The position numbers were made by a program, and so were the translations under genes. A stretch of DNA of 64,000 bases from UBA6136 sp044351045 (GTDB lineage Bacteria > Pseudomonadota > Gammaproteobacteria > Methylococcales > Methylococcaceae), in NCBI GenBank assembly GCA_044351045.1, contig JBILGM010000002.1:76692-140691 (forward strand), read 5' to 3'. The notes under the pieces are model-generated. The model was not told the origin of the DNA and did not search any database. It saw only the letters and a list, made by a program, of their open reading frames with translations. Positions 49,928 to 59,247 of the stretch are shown in pieces. Each line of letters opens with the position of its first letter. Position 1 is the stretch's first letter.

Positions 49928-51394
49928 TTGATCCTGAAACCCAAAGCGTTGGTAACAGTCCTCGTCTTAACTGCCTTTGGCAGCCTCGAGCCCTATTCCA
50001 GCCATGCGGCCATGCCAGATATCGAACTGCCGGATATCGGGGATCCCACCGGCACGCTGATGACCCCACAGCAGGAGATGGAACTCGGAGCGGCCTTTTA
50101 TCGCAATCTTCACTCCCAGATGGAGATCAATAGCGACCCGGAGATCTCGGACTACATCCAGTCGCTGGGTTCCAAGCTGACGACTAATAGTGATACGCCG
50201 TCTCAACCGTTTACCTTTTTTGTCGTCAACCAGCCGGTCATCAATGCGTTTGCCGGCCCGGGCGGTTTCATCGGCGTCAATTCGGGCCTCATTCTGCTTT
50301 CCGAAGAAGAAAGTGAACTGGCTTCCGTTCTTGCGCACGAAATTTCTCACGTCACTCAGCGCCATCTGTTTCAGACCTTTCAAGCGGCCAGCCGCATGGC
50401 CATTCCTTCAGCCCTTGCCATGCTCGGCGCTGCATTGATTGGCGCTGCAGGCGGGGGCGGCAATGCCGCCATGGCCGCCATGATGGCGGCAAGGGGTATG
50501 AGCCAGCAGTACCAGATCAACTTTACCCGCGATAATGAAGTAGAAGCCGATCGGGTCGGCATGCAAATCATGTCCAAATCCGAATTCAACCCACGCTCCA
50601 TGCCGGCCTTCTTCGAGCGTATGCAGCAATCCACTCGGTTTGCCGGCAATCGCATTCCCGAATTTCTGCTGACCCATCCAGTGACCGTCGCCCGTATCTC
50701 GGACACCCGGGACCGTTCCGAGCATTTTGCCTACAAGCAATATCCCGATTCAATGGCCTACCAGATCATTCGGGCCAAACTCAGGGTTACCACCGCGCCC
50801 AGCCCACGAAATGCGCTGGATTACTTCAATAGCATGCACAATCGAGGCACCGGCCAACAACAGGATGTCATCGCCTATGGTATGGCCCTGGCGCAATCGA
50901 AGTTGGGACAAACCGAAAAAGCCAAGACCACGTTTCAACGGCTGGTCCAAACCTACCCGCACCAATCGCAATTCATGAACGCCCTGGCAGGCACCGAGAT
51001 GGATGCCAAGAATTTCAGCAAGGCAGCGCAACTCTACGAACTAGCATTGCAGCGCTTTCCCGATAACCAGGCCATGACACTCAATTACGTCCGCGCATTG
51101 CTGAACATCCAGCAAGCCGCGGAAGCCCGTCAATTGCTCCACGGCTTTCTCAAACATCACCCCGCCACGCCGGACGTCTATGAGTTGATGGCGGAAACCT
51201 ACAGCAAACTGGGCATGGAAGGCGAATCTCATCGTTACTATGCTGAAGGTTATTACCTGCTCGGCCAAACCAAGTCAGCGCTGCTGCAACTGCAGCTCGC
51301 CAAGCGGACCGCCGGCAATAACTTCTATCTGAACTCTGTCCTCGATGAGCGAATGCAGCGCTGGCGCGATGAGGAACAATCCCGCAAGGAGTAG
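49928..51394 (+). CDS. bepA: Periplasmic M48 metalloprotease with TPR domain (BepA/YfgC-like)
   Basis: Outer-membrane quality-control protease/chaperone of 488 residues acting on LptD and BAM substrates in E. coli. A signal peptide spans about 1-27 (SSHAA). The zinc site is HEISH (His137, Glu138, His141) with the third ligand Glu in NEVEADRVG. The C-terminal half (from about 310) is made of TPR-like helices (KLGQTEKAKTTFQRLVQTYP; AAQLYELALQRFPDNQAM). Start is TTG with GGTGGAA upstream. A strong terminator follows the gene. Confidence 0.92.
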   Translation: MILKPKALVTVLVLTAFGSLEPYSSHAAMPDIELPDIGDPTGTLMTPQQEMELGAAFYRNLHSQMEINSDPEISDYIQSLGSKLTTNSDTPSQPFTFFVVNQPVINAFAGPGGFIGVNSGLILLSEEESELASVLAHEISHVTQRHLFQTFQAASRMAIPSALAMLGAALIGAAGGGGNAAMAAMMAARGMSQQYQINFTRDNEVEADRVGMQIMSKSEFNPRSMPAFFERMQQSTRFAGNRIPEFLLTHPVTVARISDTRDRSEHFAYKQYPDSMAYQIIRAKLRVTTAPSPRNALDYFNSMHNRGTGQQQDVIAYGMALAQSKLGQTEKAKTTFQRLVQTYPHQSQFMNALAGTEMDAKNFSKAAQLYELALQRFPDNQAMTLNYVRALLNIQQAAEARQLLHGFLKHHPATPDVYELMAETYSKLGMEGESHRYYAEGYYLLGQTKSALLQLQLAKRTAGNNFYLNSVLDERMQRWRDEEQSRKE

Positions 51395-51454
51395 CTGGAC
51401 CCCCGCGACCTTGTAGCTGAAATGACGGCTATGGCATCATTTCCCCCATAATCT

Positions 51455-51489
51455 CGGCCGATTCGGAAAAACCAAACCCGAATCGGCCG
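51455..51489 (+). terminator. Terminator after bepA
   Basis: Perfect 12-bp stem CGGCCGATTCGG / CCGAATCGGCCG with an 11-base loop, followed by CCTTATTTCT. It lies 60 bases past the bepA stop and 38 bases before the next ATG. Confidence 0.8.
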
Positions 51490-51527
51490 CCTTATTTCTA
51501 TCTCACCACACCACTCAGGAAAACCCA

Positions 51528-52715
51528 ATGCCCGGTCGCAATCACCTCTATATCCCCGGCCCCACCAACATTCCAGATTCCGTCCTCAGCGCGATGCATG
51601 TGCCGTCCGAAGATCATCGCTCACCGAATTTCCCGAAGCTGGTGACGCCGCTACTGGAAAACCTCAAGAAAGTGTTCCGCACCGAGCAGGGCCAGTGCTT
51701 CATTTTCCCCGCCACCGGCACCGCCGGCTGGGAAATCGCCATCACCAACACCCTGTCACCGGGCGACAAGGTACTCGCCTACCGCTTTGGCCAGTTTACC
51801 CATCTGTGGATTGATCTCGCCAAGCGCCTGCAGATGGATGTGGAATTCCATGAAGTACCATGGGGCGAAGGTGTCCCGCTGGATCACCTGGAAGCGCGTC
51901 TGAAGGAGGACAAGAACCACGACATCAAGGCGGTGCTCATCTGCCACAACGAAACCGCCACCGGCGTCACTAGCGACCTGCCCGGTGTGCGCAAGGCACT
52001 GGACAGCACCAATCACCCGGCGCTGTTCTTTGTCGATGGCGTCAGCGCCATCGGCTCACTGGAATATCGCCATGACGACTGGGGCGTCGATGTTGGCTTG
52101 GCCGGCACCCAGAAAGGTTTCATGCTGCCCGCCGGCCTCGCCCTGCTCGCCTTCAGCCAGAAGGCCTTGGCCGCCCGCGAGCACGCCAAATGCCCGCGCG
52201 CCTTCCTCGACATCCATGACCACATGGTCCATAACCCGGGCGGCTACTTCCCCTACACCCCGGCCGTACCCATGCTCTATGGCCTGAAGAAGGCGATCGA
52301 GCTACTACTGGAAGAAGGCATGGACAATGTCTATGCCCGCCATGCCCGCCTCGCCGAAGGCGTGCGCCGGGCGGTCGGCGGCTGGGGACTGCAGATGTGC
52401 GCCAAGGACCCAAAGTGGTACTCCAACAGCGTCACCGCCATCGTCGTCCCGGAAGGCTCCGACGCCCGTGACGTCATGCACTATGCCTACCATCGCTACA
52501 ACCTGTCGCTGGGCGCCGGTTTATCGGAAGTCCTTGGCAAGGTATTCCGCATCGGCCACCTCGGCGACCTCAACGAACTGATGCTGACCAGTGCCATCGT
52601 CGGCTCGGAAATGGCCATGCTCGATGCCGGCATCAAGGTCACCCCCGGCAGTGGCATCGCCGCCGCATCCGAATATTGGCGTCAGACGGCGGCGCCCTTG
52701 GCGGCAAGGGGTTGA
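51528..52715 (+). CDS. sgaA: Serine-glyoxylate aminotransferase
   Basis: Class V PLP aminotransferase of 395 residues that converts serine plus glyoxylate to hydroxypyruvate plus glycine. The N-terminal NHLYIPGPTNIPDSVL is typical of the SgaA/AGT group, and the PLP lysine is Lys196 in AGTQKGFMLP. The stretch VDGVSAIGSLEYRHDDWGVDV holds the PLP ring-contacting Asp. AGGAAAACCC precedes the ATG. With the 2-hydroxyacid dehydrogenases and glycerate kinase downstream it forms a route from glyoxylate to 3-phosphoglycerate, as in the serine cycle or phosphoglycolate salvage. Base composition is GC-richer than its neighbours. Confidence 0.93.
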   Translation: MPGRNHLYIPGPTNIPDSVLSAMHVPSEDHRSPNFPKLVTPLLENLKKVFRTEQGQCFIFPATGTAGWEIAITNTLSPGDKVLAYRFGQFTHLWIDLAKRLQMDVEFHEVPWGEGVPLDHLEARLKEDKNHDIKAVLICHNETATGVTSDLPGVRKALDSTNHPALFFVDGVSAIGSLEYRHDDWGVDVGLAGTQKGFMLPAGLALLAFSQKALAAREHAKCPRAFLDIHDHMVHNPGGYFPYTPAVPMLYGLKKAIELLLEEGMDNVYARHARLAEGVRRAVGGWGLQMCAKDPKWYSNSVTAIVVPEGSDARDVMHYAYHRYNLSLGAGLSEVLGKVFRIGHLGDLNELMLTSAIVGSEMAMLDAGIKVTPGSGIAAASEYWRQTAAPLAARG

Positions 52716-53054
52716 TCGGATAATTGCTTACCTACTGAACCCGGCGTGTGCTGTCCGGATTGTTCCAATTTGAACCATGGGGTGTCCTGAGCCCCGCCAT
52801 GATCGGCTCCGAATGAGCTGGCGAAGAGCTCAGGACAAAGATTGGTTTGTGTCATCCTGAACGACCATCGGGAGTGAAGGATCCCCGCTTATCGGCGCGG
52901 AGCCCTGGGTTGGGGTGCCGCGTACTCGCCCCCCAACAGGGTTCGGCCTCGATTGTTGGGGTTCGTTTGGCTCACCCCAAACTACAGGCTGCACCTGATT
53001 CCCAGGCAGGCCGGGCTTACTTGACTCTCACCCTTCAAGCAACGAGGAAAGCGG
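52716..53054. repeat. Intergenic region with REP-like inverted repeats
   Basis: 339 bases without a credible gene. A 10-bp inverted repeat TGTCCTGAGC / GCTCAGGACA (52783-52792 and 52828-52837) and a following ATCCTGA...GAAGGAT element (about 52854-52882) look like the dispersed TCCTGAGC-type palindromes found between genes in many proteobacteria. They may end the sgaA transcript. AACGAGGAAAG just before 53055 is the ribosome site of the next gene. Confidence 0.55.
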
Positions 53055-53984
53055 ATGACTGAAATAACCCATACGAATCACACCCTCGGCTGGATTGGTA
53101 CCGGACGCATGGGTTTTGCCATGGCCGATCGGCTATTGTCAGCCGGTCAGGAATTGATGGTCTGGAACAGAACGCGCGCCAAGGCTGAACCACTCGCCAA
53201 TAAAGGCGCTGTAGTGGCCAATCATCTTCCGGAACTGGCCGCCTGCGATATTGTTTTCATGATCGTGGCTTCTGGAAATGAGGTGAACCATGTGCTTTTT
53301 GGAGATGGCGGACTTCTCTCCACGGAAAAGAAACCCAAAATCATCGTTGACAGCACCTCCTGCGGGCCACAAGACTCGGCCGGGATTCGCGGCAAACTCA
53401 AGGATCTGGGCATAGAATTCATTGCAGCGCCTGTTTCGGGTAACGCCAAAGTCATCAGTGCCGGCAAATTATCCGTGGTCGCCTCAGGCCCCGCCGAGGC
53501 CTTCAAGCTAGTTGAACCCTATCTCCAACTGATTGGCAAAGCGGTTGCCTATGTTGGCCAGGGTGACTTGGCGCGAATCGCCAAGATTTGTCACAACGTC
53601 ATGCTCGGCGTTGTCACCCAGAATCTCAGCGAAATTCTTGTTTTGGCTGAAAAGGCCGGATTGAAGCGCCATGATTTTCTGGCGTTTCTCAATACCAGCG
53701 TGATGGGGTCAATGTTCACCCAATATAAGTCTCCGGCGCTCACGCATCTGGATTTTGAAGTCACGTTTACACCGGAGTTGATGCTCAAGGACCTCGATCT
53801 TGGCCTGAGCGCCGCAAAGGATTTCGGTGTGCCCATGCCCACCACCAGTGTGACTCGCGACCAAGTCCAGACATTGATCGGTTATGGCTATGGCGATGAC
53901 TTTTCACAGTTGCTGCTGCTCGCCGCTGCATCGGCAGGGTTGATGATGGTACCCGAAGAGGCCGAAGTTGATGATGGCCTGTGA
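53055..53984 (+). CDS. 3-hydroxyisobutyrate dehydrogenase-family oxidoreductase (possible tartronate semialdehyde reductase)
   Basis: NAD(P)-dependent beta-hydroxyacid dehydrogenase of 309 residues. The nucleotide-binding site is LGWIGTGRMGFAMADRLL (residue 11), the substrate motif is FIAAPVSGNAKVISAGKL, and the catalytic lysine is in IAKICHNVMLG. The family includes 3-hydroxyisobutyrate dehydrogenase and tartronate semialdehyde reductase (GlxR). Its position between sgaA and a glyoxylate/hydroxypyruvate reductase favours a role in glyoxylate metabolism. The exact substrate cannot be read from sequence. Confidence 0.85.
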   Translation: MTEITHTNHTLGWIGTGRMGFAMADRLLSAGQELMVWNRTRAKAEPLANKGAVVANHLPELAACDIVFMIVASGNEVNHVLFGDGGLLSTEKKPKIIVDSTSCGPQDSAGIRGKLKDLGIEFIAAPVSGNAKVISAGKLSVVASGPAEAFKLVEPYLQLIGKAVAYVGQGDLARIAKICHNVMLGVVTQNLSEILVLAEKAGLKRHDFLAFLNTSVMGSMFTQYKSPALTHLDFEVTFTPELMLKDLDLGLSAAKDFGVPMPTTSVTRDQVQTLIGYGYGDDFSQLLLLAAASAGLMMVPEEAEVDDGL

Positions 53985-54147
53985 AAAAGGCTACCTCGGT
54001 AAGGAGCGGCCTGAGGCGGGACAGCTGAATATGGACTGATCGGCTCGATTTAACTCCATTGGCCAGGTTTACGCTTTGCTTCAACCCGGCCTACCGGCAA
54101 AAATCACACGCCATACCTAATCCATAATCGCCCATCCATCCAATGCC

Positions 54148-55119
54148 ATGACGCGACCCAAAATCCTTGTTACCCGCCGCTGGCCGGAGCCTTGCGAGGC
54201 TCGGCTGCGAGCGCGTTTCGATGTCACCTTCAATCCAGATAATCAACCGCTGACGCTGGAACAACTGGGCAACGCGCTGCGCGATTACGACGCGGTGCTG
54301 CCGACCGTGTCAGACCAGTTGCCGGCCGAGATTTTCGAAGAAGACCCGCTCCGCTGCCGGATACTCGGCAATTTCGGTGTCGGTTTCAATCACATGGATG
54401 TTGAAGCCGCCCGGCGACGCGGTATCGTCATCACCAATACGCCGGATGTTCTCACGGAAAGTACGGCGGATATCGCGATGATGCTAATGCTGATGGCAGC
54501 GCGCCGGGCCAGTGAAGGCGAGCGTGTGCTCCGTGCCGGTCAGTGGACTGGCTGGCATCCGACGCAATTGCTCGGCACACTAGTGACCGGCAAGACATTG
54601 GGTCTGATTGGTTTTGGCCGCATTGCTCAGGCCATGGCGACCAAGGCCCACTTCGGTTTTGGCATGCCGATCGTGTTTTATACCCCGCGACCGGCGGAGT
54701 CGGAGTTGTTGGAGCGCTTCCAGGCCCGACAGCTGGATTCGATTGAGGCGGTCATGTGTGAGGCCGATTTTGTGACCCTGCACTGCCCCGGCAGCGCAGC
54801 CAATTATCATCTGATTACCGCCGAGCATCTGGCGCAGATGAAGCCGAGCGGCATCCTCATCAACACGGCACGCGGCGATGTCATTGACAACCAGGCGCTG
54901 ATCGCCGCGCTGCGGGAGCGCAGGATTACCGCCGCTGGGCTGGATGTCTACGAAGGCGAGCCAAATCTGGACCCGGGTTTTCTCGAACTCGACAATGCTG
55001 TCCTGCTCCCCCACCTCGGCAGCGCGACCACGGAAACCCGGATCGCCATGGGCATGAAAGTCATTGATAACGTCGAGGCTTTCTTCACCGGTCACCCGCC
55101 ACCCAATCGGGTGGTCTGA
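54148..55119 (+). CDS. Glyoxylate/hydroxypyruvate reductase (D-2-hydroxyacid dehydrogenase)
   Basis: NAD(P)H-dependent enzyme of 323 residues that reduces hydroxypyruvate to D-glycerate and glyoxylate to glycolate. The Rossmann motif is LGLIGFGRIAQAMA (about residue 152). The catalytic Arg is in INTARGDVID, the Glu in DVYEGEP and the His in LPHLGSATTETR. The N-terminal substrate loop GNFGVGFNHMDVEAA matches GyaR/HprA proteins. A 163-base gap without a gene precedes it. It links sgaA to the glycerate kinase 31 bases downstream. Confidence 0.92.
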   Translation: MTRPKILVTRRWPEPCEARLRARFDVTFNPDNQPLTLEQLGNALRDYDAVLPTVSDQLPAEIFEEDPLRCRILGNFGVGFNHMDVEAARRRGIVITNTPDVLTESTADIAMMLMLMAARRASEGERVLRAGQWTGWHPTQLLGTLVTGKTLGLIGFGRIAQAMATKAHFGFGMPIVFYTPRPAESELLERFQARQLDSIEAVMCEADFVTLHCPGSAANYHLITAEHLAQMKPSGILINTARGDVIDNQALIAALRERRITAAGLDVYEGEPNLDPGFLELDNAVLLPHLGSATTETRIAMGMKVIDNVEAFFTGHPPPNRVV

Positions 55120-55150
55120 ACCCAGATTGAATCCTGACACCCCCCGTCTG

Positions 55151-56107
55151 ATGTGGCCCGAAGGTCTGCTCACAGCGGCTGAGTTGGAGCAACAGTCGCA
55201 CCCGTTCCGGCAGTCATTCGAGGCGCTGATGCTGGCCAACAGGCTGCCCGAGTCGATGGTGACGTCCTATCGTTCGGTGGTTCTTCACCTGGCCGCTTGG
55301 GTCATGCGGGAAAAAGCCAAGGACAGAACCTACGTTCTCGGGATCAACGGGGCGCAGGGTTCCGGTAAATCGACGCTGGCCGCATTTTTAGCTCTGTCCT
55401 TGGGCGAAGTTCATCATCAGCGGGTCGCAGTGTTTTCCATCGACGACCTTTACAAAACCCGCGCCGAGCGACGAACATTGGGACGTGACATTCACCCATT
55501 GCTGGTCACCCGTGGGGTGCCGGGCACTCACGATGTAGCGCTGGGACTCAACCTGATTGGCGCGCTCAAATCGGCCAACGACGACATCCTCACCGCCTTG
55601 CCCGCCTTCTCCAAAGCTGCGGACGATCGAATGGAGTTCTGCAACTGGCCCCGCTTTCAGGGTCGGCCGGATGTCATTCTTTTCGAGGGATGGTGCGTCG
55701 GTAGCGCACCGCAGACCGAGCAGGATTTGCTTGCTCCCATCAACCGCCTTGAAAGGGACGAGGATGAGGATGGCCGTTGGCGCCGTTACGTCAATGCGCA
55801 ATTACAGGGGAGCTACAAGAGCCTGTTCGCAATGCTGGATGGGCTGCTGATGCTCAAGGTGCCCGACATGGCATCTGTCATCGAATGGCGAACACAGCAG
55901 GAAAAGCAACTTGCAGCCCAGTCCAACTCAGCCGAAAGCCGTTTGATGGAGTCCTCGTCGCTTGAACGATTCATCATGCATTTCGAACGGATTACCCGAC
56001 ATAACCTGACACAGCTGCCGCCAAATGCCGACGTCGTCCTGACCCTGAACCATGCGCATGACTTTTCCGCTGTTCAACTGAAGTCCACACGGCCAACAAA
56101 TAGCTAG
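55151..56107 (+). CDS. D-glycerate 3-kinase (GLYK type)
   Basis: P-loop kinase of 318 residues phosphorylating D-glycerate to 3-phosphoglycerate, resembling the plant and cyanobacterial photorespiratory enzyme rather than GlxK/GarK. The P-loop is GINGAQGSGKSTLA (about residue 67). SIDDLYKTRAER, TRGVPGTHDVALG and LFEGWCVGSAP are hallmark stretches. The ATG at 55151 is preferred; an upstream start would overlap the previous gene and lack similarity. It completes the glyoxylate -> glycine/serine -> hydroxypyruvate -> glycerate -> 3-PGA route in this cluster. Confidence 0.92.
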   Translation: MWPEGLLTAAELEQQSHPFRQSFEALMLANRLPESMVTSYRSVVLHLAAWVMREKAKDRTYVLGINGAQGSGKSTLAAFLALSLGEVHHQRVAVFSIDDLYKTRAERRTLGRDIHPLLVTRGVPGTHDVALGLNLIGALKSANDDILTALPAFSKAADDRMEFCNWPRFQGRPDVILFEGWCVGSAPQTEQDLLAPINRLERDEDEDGRWRRYVNAQLQGSYKSLFAMLDGLLMLKVPDMASVIEWRTQQEKQLAAQSNSAESRLMESSSLERFIMHFERITRHNLTQLPPNADVVLTLNHAHDFSAVQLKSTRPTNS

Positions 56108-56222
56108 GCCTTATCCGGCTACTTCTCTGATTTTCCACGTGTTAGCATCTGACACGGTCAGCAAAGCACTGCTCGCCGACACGTCAATAAAAACCAAAAC
56201 ATCTAATCTGAGGAGAGAGAAC

Positions 56223-56459
56223 ATGAGTTTCGATATCAAGCGACTAGCCCACCGCGAGTTCAATGTGGGCACCAAAGACCAGCAAATCCGACTCGGTGCC
56301 GGCGTCGCCATCATGATCCTCGCTTCCATCATGGAAAATGGCATTCTGATGCTATTAGGGTTGCTCGTGGCCGTGCTCGCGGTCATGAAATGGTGTCCCG
56401 CCTATTCCACGTTGGGCAAGAGTACGGTTGAACCCGGCGATAAGCCGCCCGCTATTTGA
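56223..56459 (+). CDS. Small DUF2892/YgaP-like membrane protein
   Basis: 78 residues from an ATG with an excellent ribosome site (GAGGAGAGAGAAC). A short basic cytoplasmic head is followed by DQQIRLGAGVAIMILASI and MLLGLLVAVLAVMKWCPAYSTLG, two hydrophobic helices ending in the W-C-P-x-Y motif characteristic of DUF2892 proteins. Some relatives are fused to rhodanese domains (E. coli YgaP), so a sulfur-related role is possible. The 115 bases after the glycerate kinase gene hold its likely promoter. Confidence 0.85.
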   Translation: MSFDIKRLAHREFNVGTKDQQIRLGAGVAIMILASIMENGILMLLGLLVAVLAVMKWCPAYSTLGKSTVEPGDKPPAI

Positions 56460-56472
56460 TCATTCCGTCTTG

Positions 56473-56511
56473 CTTGCAAGGGCGGCAGCCCACGCTTATC
56501 GCCCTTGCGAG
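56473..56511. terminator. Hairpin between convergent genes
   Basis: A 9-bp stem GCAAGGGCG / CGCCCTTGC (56476-56484 and 56500-56508), extendable by three pairs including a wobble, with a 15-base loop. It lies between two convergent stop codons. No T-run on either side, so it is a weak or Rho-assisted terminator. Confidence 0.45.
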
Positions 56512-56522
56512 TCCGGGTTGTA

Positions 56523-59180
56523 TCACTGGCTCAATAACGCAATCAGTTTGTCTTTTATCTTTACGATTCGTCCAGCTTGATCCAGATCGTCAGCGGCTGA
56601 AACGGCGTACCAGTCGGCAAATAAACCGAGCAGTACGGACGGCAACTGCATTGATTTGAAATCAGTCTGAAGCAATTCCAGTTGTCGCAACCGACGCTGA
56701 TTCATCCATGCGGACGGCGTGGGCAAGTCCAGCAGTATTTCGAGGTCAATCAGACGTCGGTCCCGTTCGGTTCTACCGGCCTCCAGGGCGAGAGGCGTGA
56801 TCTGCGGGGCACGCTCAAAGCGTTGCCGCAGCTTCTGTTCAAGATCGGGGGACAGCGACGCAGCCTCGTGCCAAAGCGCTTGAATATGCAGACCCGCGAC
56901 TCCATCGGCGTCCCCATTCGCAAGTACGGCAACTTCCCGATCACGGGCCCACGCGGCTTTCTGTTCAATCTGGTCAAGCACCGCCCATTGTCTGGCCGAC
57001 TGCCATTCCTTTAATACACTTCGCGCGCGGCGCAACAGACTGTCTGCCTGCTGATCGAGATCATCACGGCGAGGACGTCTCCCCTCCGTCGTCGGCTCCT
57101 CGTTCCACTGTTCCTGGAACGCCCCGATCCCAGCTTCGAGCTGGGCCTGGCCGGGTCGGGATTCCAGCAGGATTTCGAGTGCCTTCAGCTGCGCCCGGCG
57201 CCCCGCATTTCTCTCCTGGCTCTCCGCATCATGCTGCTTGCGTTCGGCATCACGGCGGGCAAACACACCATCCACGGCTTCCTTAAAGGATTGCCATAGC
57301 TTTTCGTTAACCTGTCTTGGTAGATGCAGGTTATTGGTGCCGCGCCACTGTTGCTGAAGATGGCGGGCCTGATCAATTGCGGCCCGGAGATCGGGTTCCT
57401 GATGCAGTAGTCGCGCCGTATTCAATAGACGCTGTCGACGGTCAATTTCGGCCTGAACAAAAGGCTGAATTTTCTCATCCAGGTCTCGCATGAGCGCATG
57501 GAATCGATTTTGCAGTTGACGCTCATCCCGCGGTCCGGCCTGGACCATGCCGCGCCAATGGTTGCGCAAGGCTTGCCGCTGACCTTGCAACTCACCGGGA
57601 TTGATAGCCTCCGGCGACAGTCCTTGCAGCCACTGCTCGGCCTCATCAAGCAGCGCCGATTTGGACTGACTGATCGCATCCTGCCGGGCATTGCGTTCGG
57701 CCCGTTCCGCAAGAATCGGCTGATAGGCGTGATTGAGGGCTTGGTCGAATTGCTGCCACTGCGACTGCGAACCTCGGCTCAGTTTGTCGAGCCGCTTCCA
57801 TTCGGCACGAAGTCTTGGAACAGCCTCGGCGACATGCACCCGCGTAACGCCCTCCGCCATCAACGCCTCGGCTTCCTCGACCAAATGGTCACGAGCTTGC
57901 TGTGTGCTCCAGCGCAACAAGTCGCGCACCTGTCCGACCTGCGCCTGCAACGCATGGTGACGACCGACCAATGCCTGGGGAGGCGAGGCCTCTGCAGCCA
58001 TCTCATCCAGCGCCCGCGCCAACGAAAGCGCTTCTTGTGAGCGTCCGGCCGCCAGAGCCTCCTCCAGTTCATCAAGCCGTTGACGAAAGCGATCTGCATC
58101 GACAATGGATTGCGGCGGTTTCACCACCTTTCTTGGTATGGCCCTGGGCACCGGCTGACCTTCGCGCTTGAGCCATTCCGTCTCCAAAGACTGACGGACC
58201 TCAAGATCATCAGGTTTGGAAAGCTGGTTCCAAGTGTCCGTCAGCGCCTGATTAAATGCCTGTCCGGCGGTTGATTCGAGAAAAGACCGACATGCCGCAA
58301 AACGCCGTTCGTCTTCTTCCAGCGCGCACAGTTTTTCAACGATCAGTTGGAGTTTGTTGGCGACTTGCACTCTCTGACTTTGGCCCGCAGTCCAGCCCGG
58401 TAAGGCGGACACCTGCGCCGACAATCTATGAGCTCTATTTTTGAGCTGATCAAGGTCTGCCAACACCCCCTTGCTGACGTTTTGCAATAAGCCATTAGCC
58501 TCGCTGGCCAATTCTTCCAGCGTCCTGAGTTGGGCGACTTCCTCCTGTGCGGCCTCCCCTGCCTGACGAGAAAGTGCATGGCAGGGTTCGAGGTCCGGAC
58601 CATCCGACAGGGCGGCCAGTTGTTTGCGCAGCTCATACAGCATTCCGGACGCAATCGGTTGGCTGGCGATGAGATCCATGAACTGACGGTGAAGCCCCTC
58701 CACTTGCCCGGCGCGGTGAGCCTGATCCGCATGCTGCTTCAGCAATCCCTGGCAATGGCGATATACGCCGCGATCCCGATCACGCATCTGATGAGCAAGA
58801 CGACCAATCCGCTCGATGTCGGTGATCTTTTGCGCCGCCATGAGCCGGATGTCCGCCAAACGGGCTTTGCTGGCCACCTGTTCCAGCGCTGCTTCATCCT
58901 GGATATTGGCGAGCCAGTCGGCTGCCTGCGTTTTCAGGGCACAGGCACACACGGCAAATATCCAGACATCGGCTGTGTCATTGGCTGCGGGTTCGATTTC
59001 TCGCTTGCCCAGCTGTTGCCCCAGAAGCGCTGCTCGCGCGGCGCGTTCTTCCACCGTAGTGGCCGACTCCAGTTGTTGCCTCAGCATTGCAATATCCGGT
59101 TCGGATTTCACCGGTTTGGACGGTGCGGGAGCGACCGGCGTCGAGCGCTTACCGAACAGTTGGGCAAAAAAGTTTTTCAT
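56523..59180 (-). CDS. DUF349-repeat coiled-coil protein
   Basis: Long cytoplasmic helical protein of 885 residues with no signal peptide. It is dominated by heptad-rich helices. Repeated modules of the DUF349 type occur, for example RQALRNHWRGMVQAGPRDER...LQNRFHALMRDLD and ARHLQQQWRGTNNLHLPRQV...LWQSFKEAVDGVF. The N-terminus NFFAQLFGKRS is basic and amphipathic. Gammaproteobacterial DUF349 proteins are widespread but of unestablished function. It follows hemL by 67 bases on the same strand. Confidence 0.85.
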   Translation of the reverse strand: MKNFFAQLFGKRSTPVAPAPSKPVKSEPDIAMLRQQLESATTVEERAARAALLGQQLGKREIEPAANDTADVWIFAVCACALKTQAADWLANIQDEAALEQVASKARLADIRLMAAQKITDIERIGRLAHQMRDRDRGVYRHCQGLLKQHADQAHRAGQVEGLHRQFMDLIASQPIASGMLYELRKQLAALSDGPDLEPCHALSRQAGEAAQEEVAQLRTLEELASEANGLLQNVSKGVLADLDQLKNRAHRLSAQVSALPGWTAGQSQRVQVANKLQLIVEKLCALEEDERRFAACRSFLESTAGQAFNQALTDTWNQLSKPDDLEVRQSLETEWLKREGQPVPRAIPRKVVKPPQSIVDADRFRQRLDELEEALAAGRSQEALSLARALDEMAAEASPPQALVGRHHALQAQVGQVRDLLRWSTQQARDHLVEEAEALMAEGVTRVHVAEAVPRLRAEWKRLDKLSRGSQSQWQQFDQALNHAYQPILAERAERNARQDAISQSKSALLDEAEQWLQGLSPEAINPGELQGQRQALRNHWRGMVQAGPRDERQLQNRFHALMRDLDEKIQPFVQAEIDRRQRLLNTARLLHQEPDLRAAIDQARHLQQQWRGTNNLHLPRQVNEKLWQSFKEAVDGVFARRDAERKQHDAESQERNAGRRAQLKALEILLESRPGQAQLEAGIGAFQEQWNEEPTTEGRRPRRDDLDQQADSLLRRARSVLKEWQSARQWAVLDQIEQKAAWARDREVAVLANGDADGVAGLHIQALWHEAASLSPDLEQKLRQRFERAPQITPLALEAGRTERDRRLIDLEILLDLPTPSAWMNQRRLRQLELLQTDFKSMQLPSVLLGLFADWYAVSAADDLDQAGRIVKIKDKLIALLSQ

Positions 59181-59247
59181 GGCAGCCTCGGCAGCAATGC
59201 ATCAATGGTGATTTAAGGGATTGAACCGCAGCTTCAATTGGCTGGGC

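Noticed and set aside
53055..53984. Unusual insertion before the catalytic lysine of the hydroxyisobutyrate dehydrogenase-like enzyme
   Set aside because: The longer GDLARIAKICHN stretch seems to be a subfamily trait, and lysine and asparagine are intact, so no defect is inferred.
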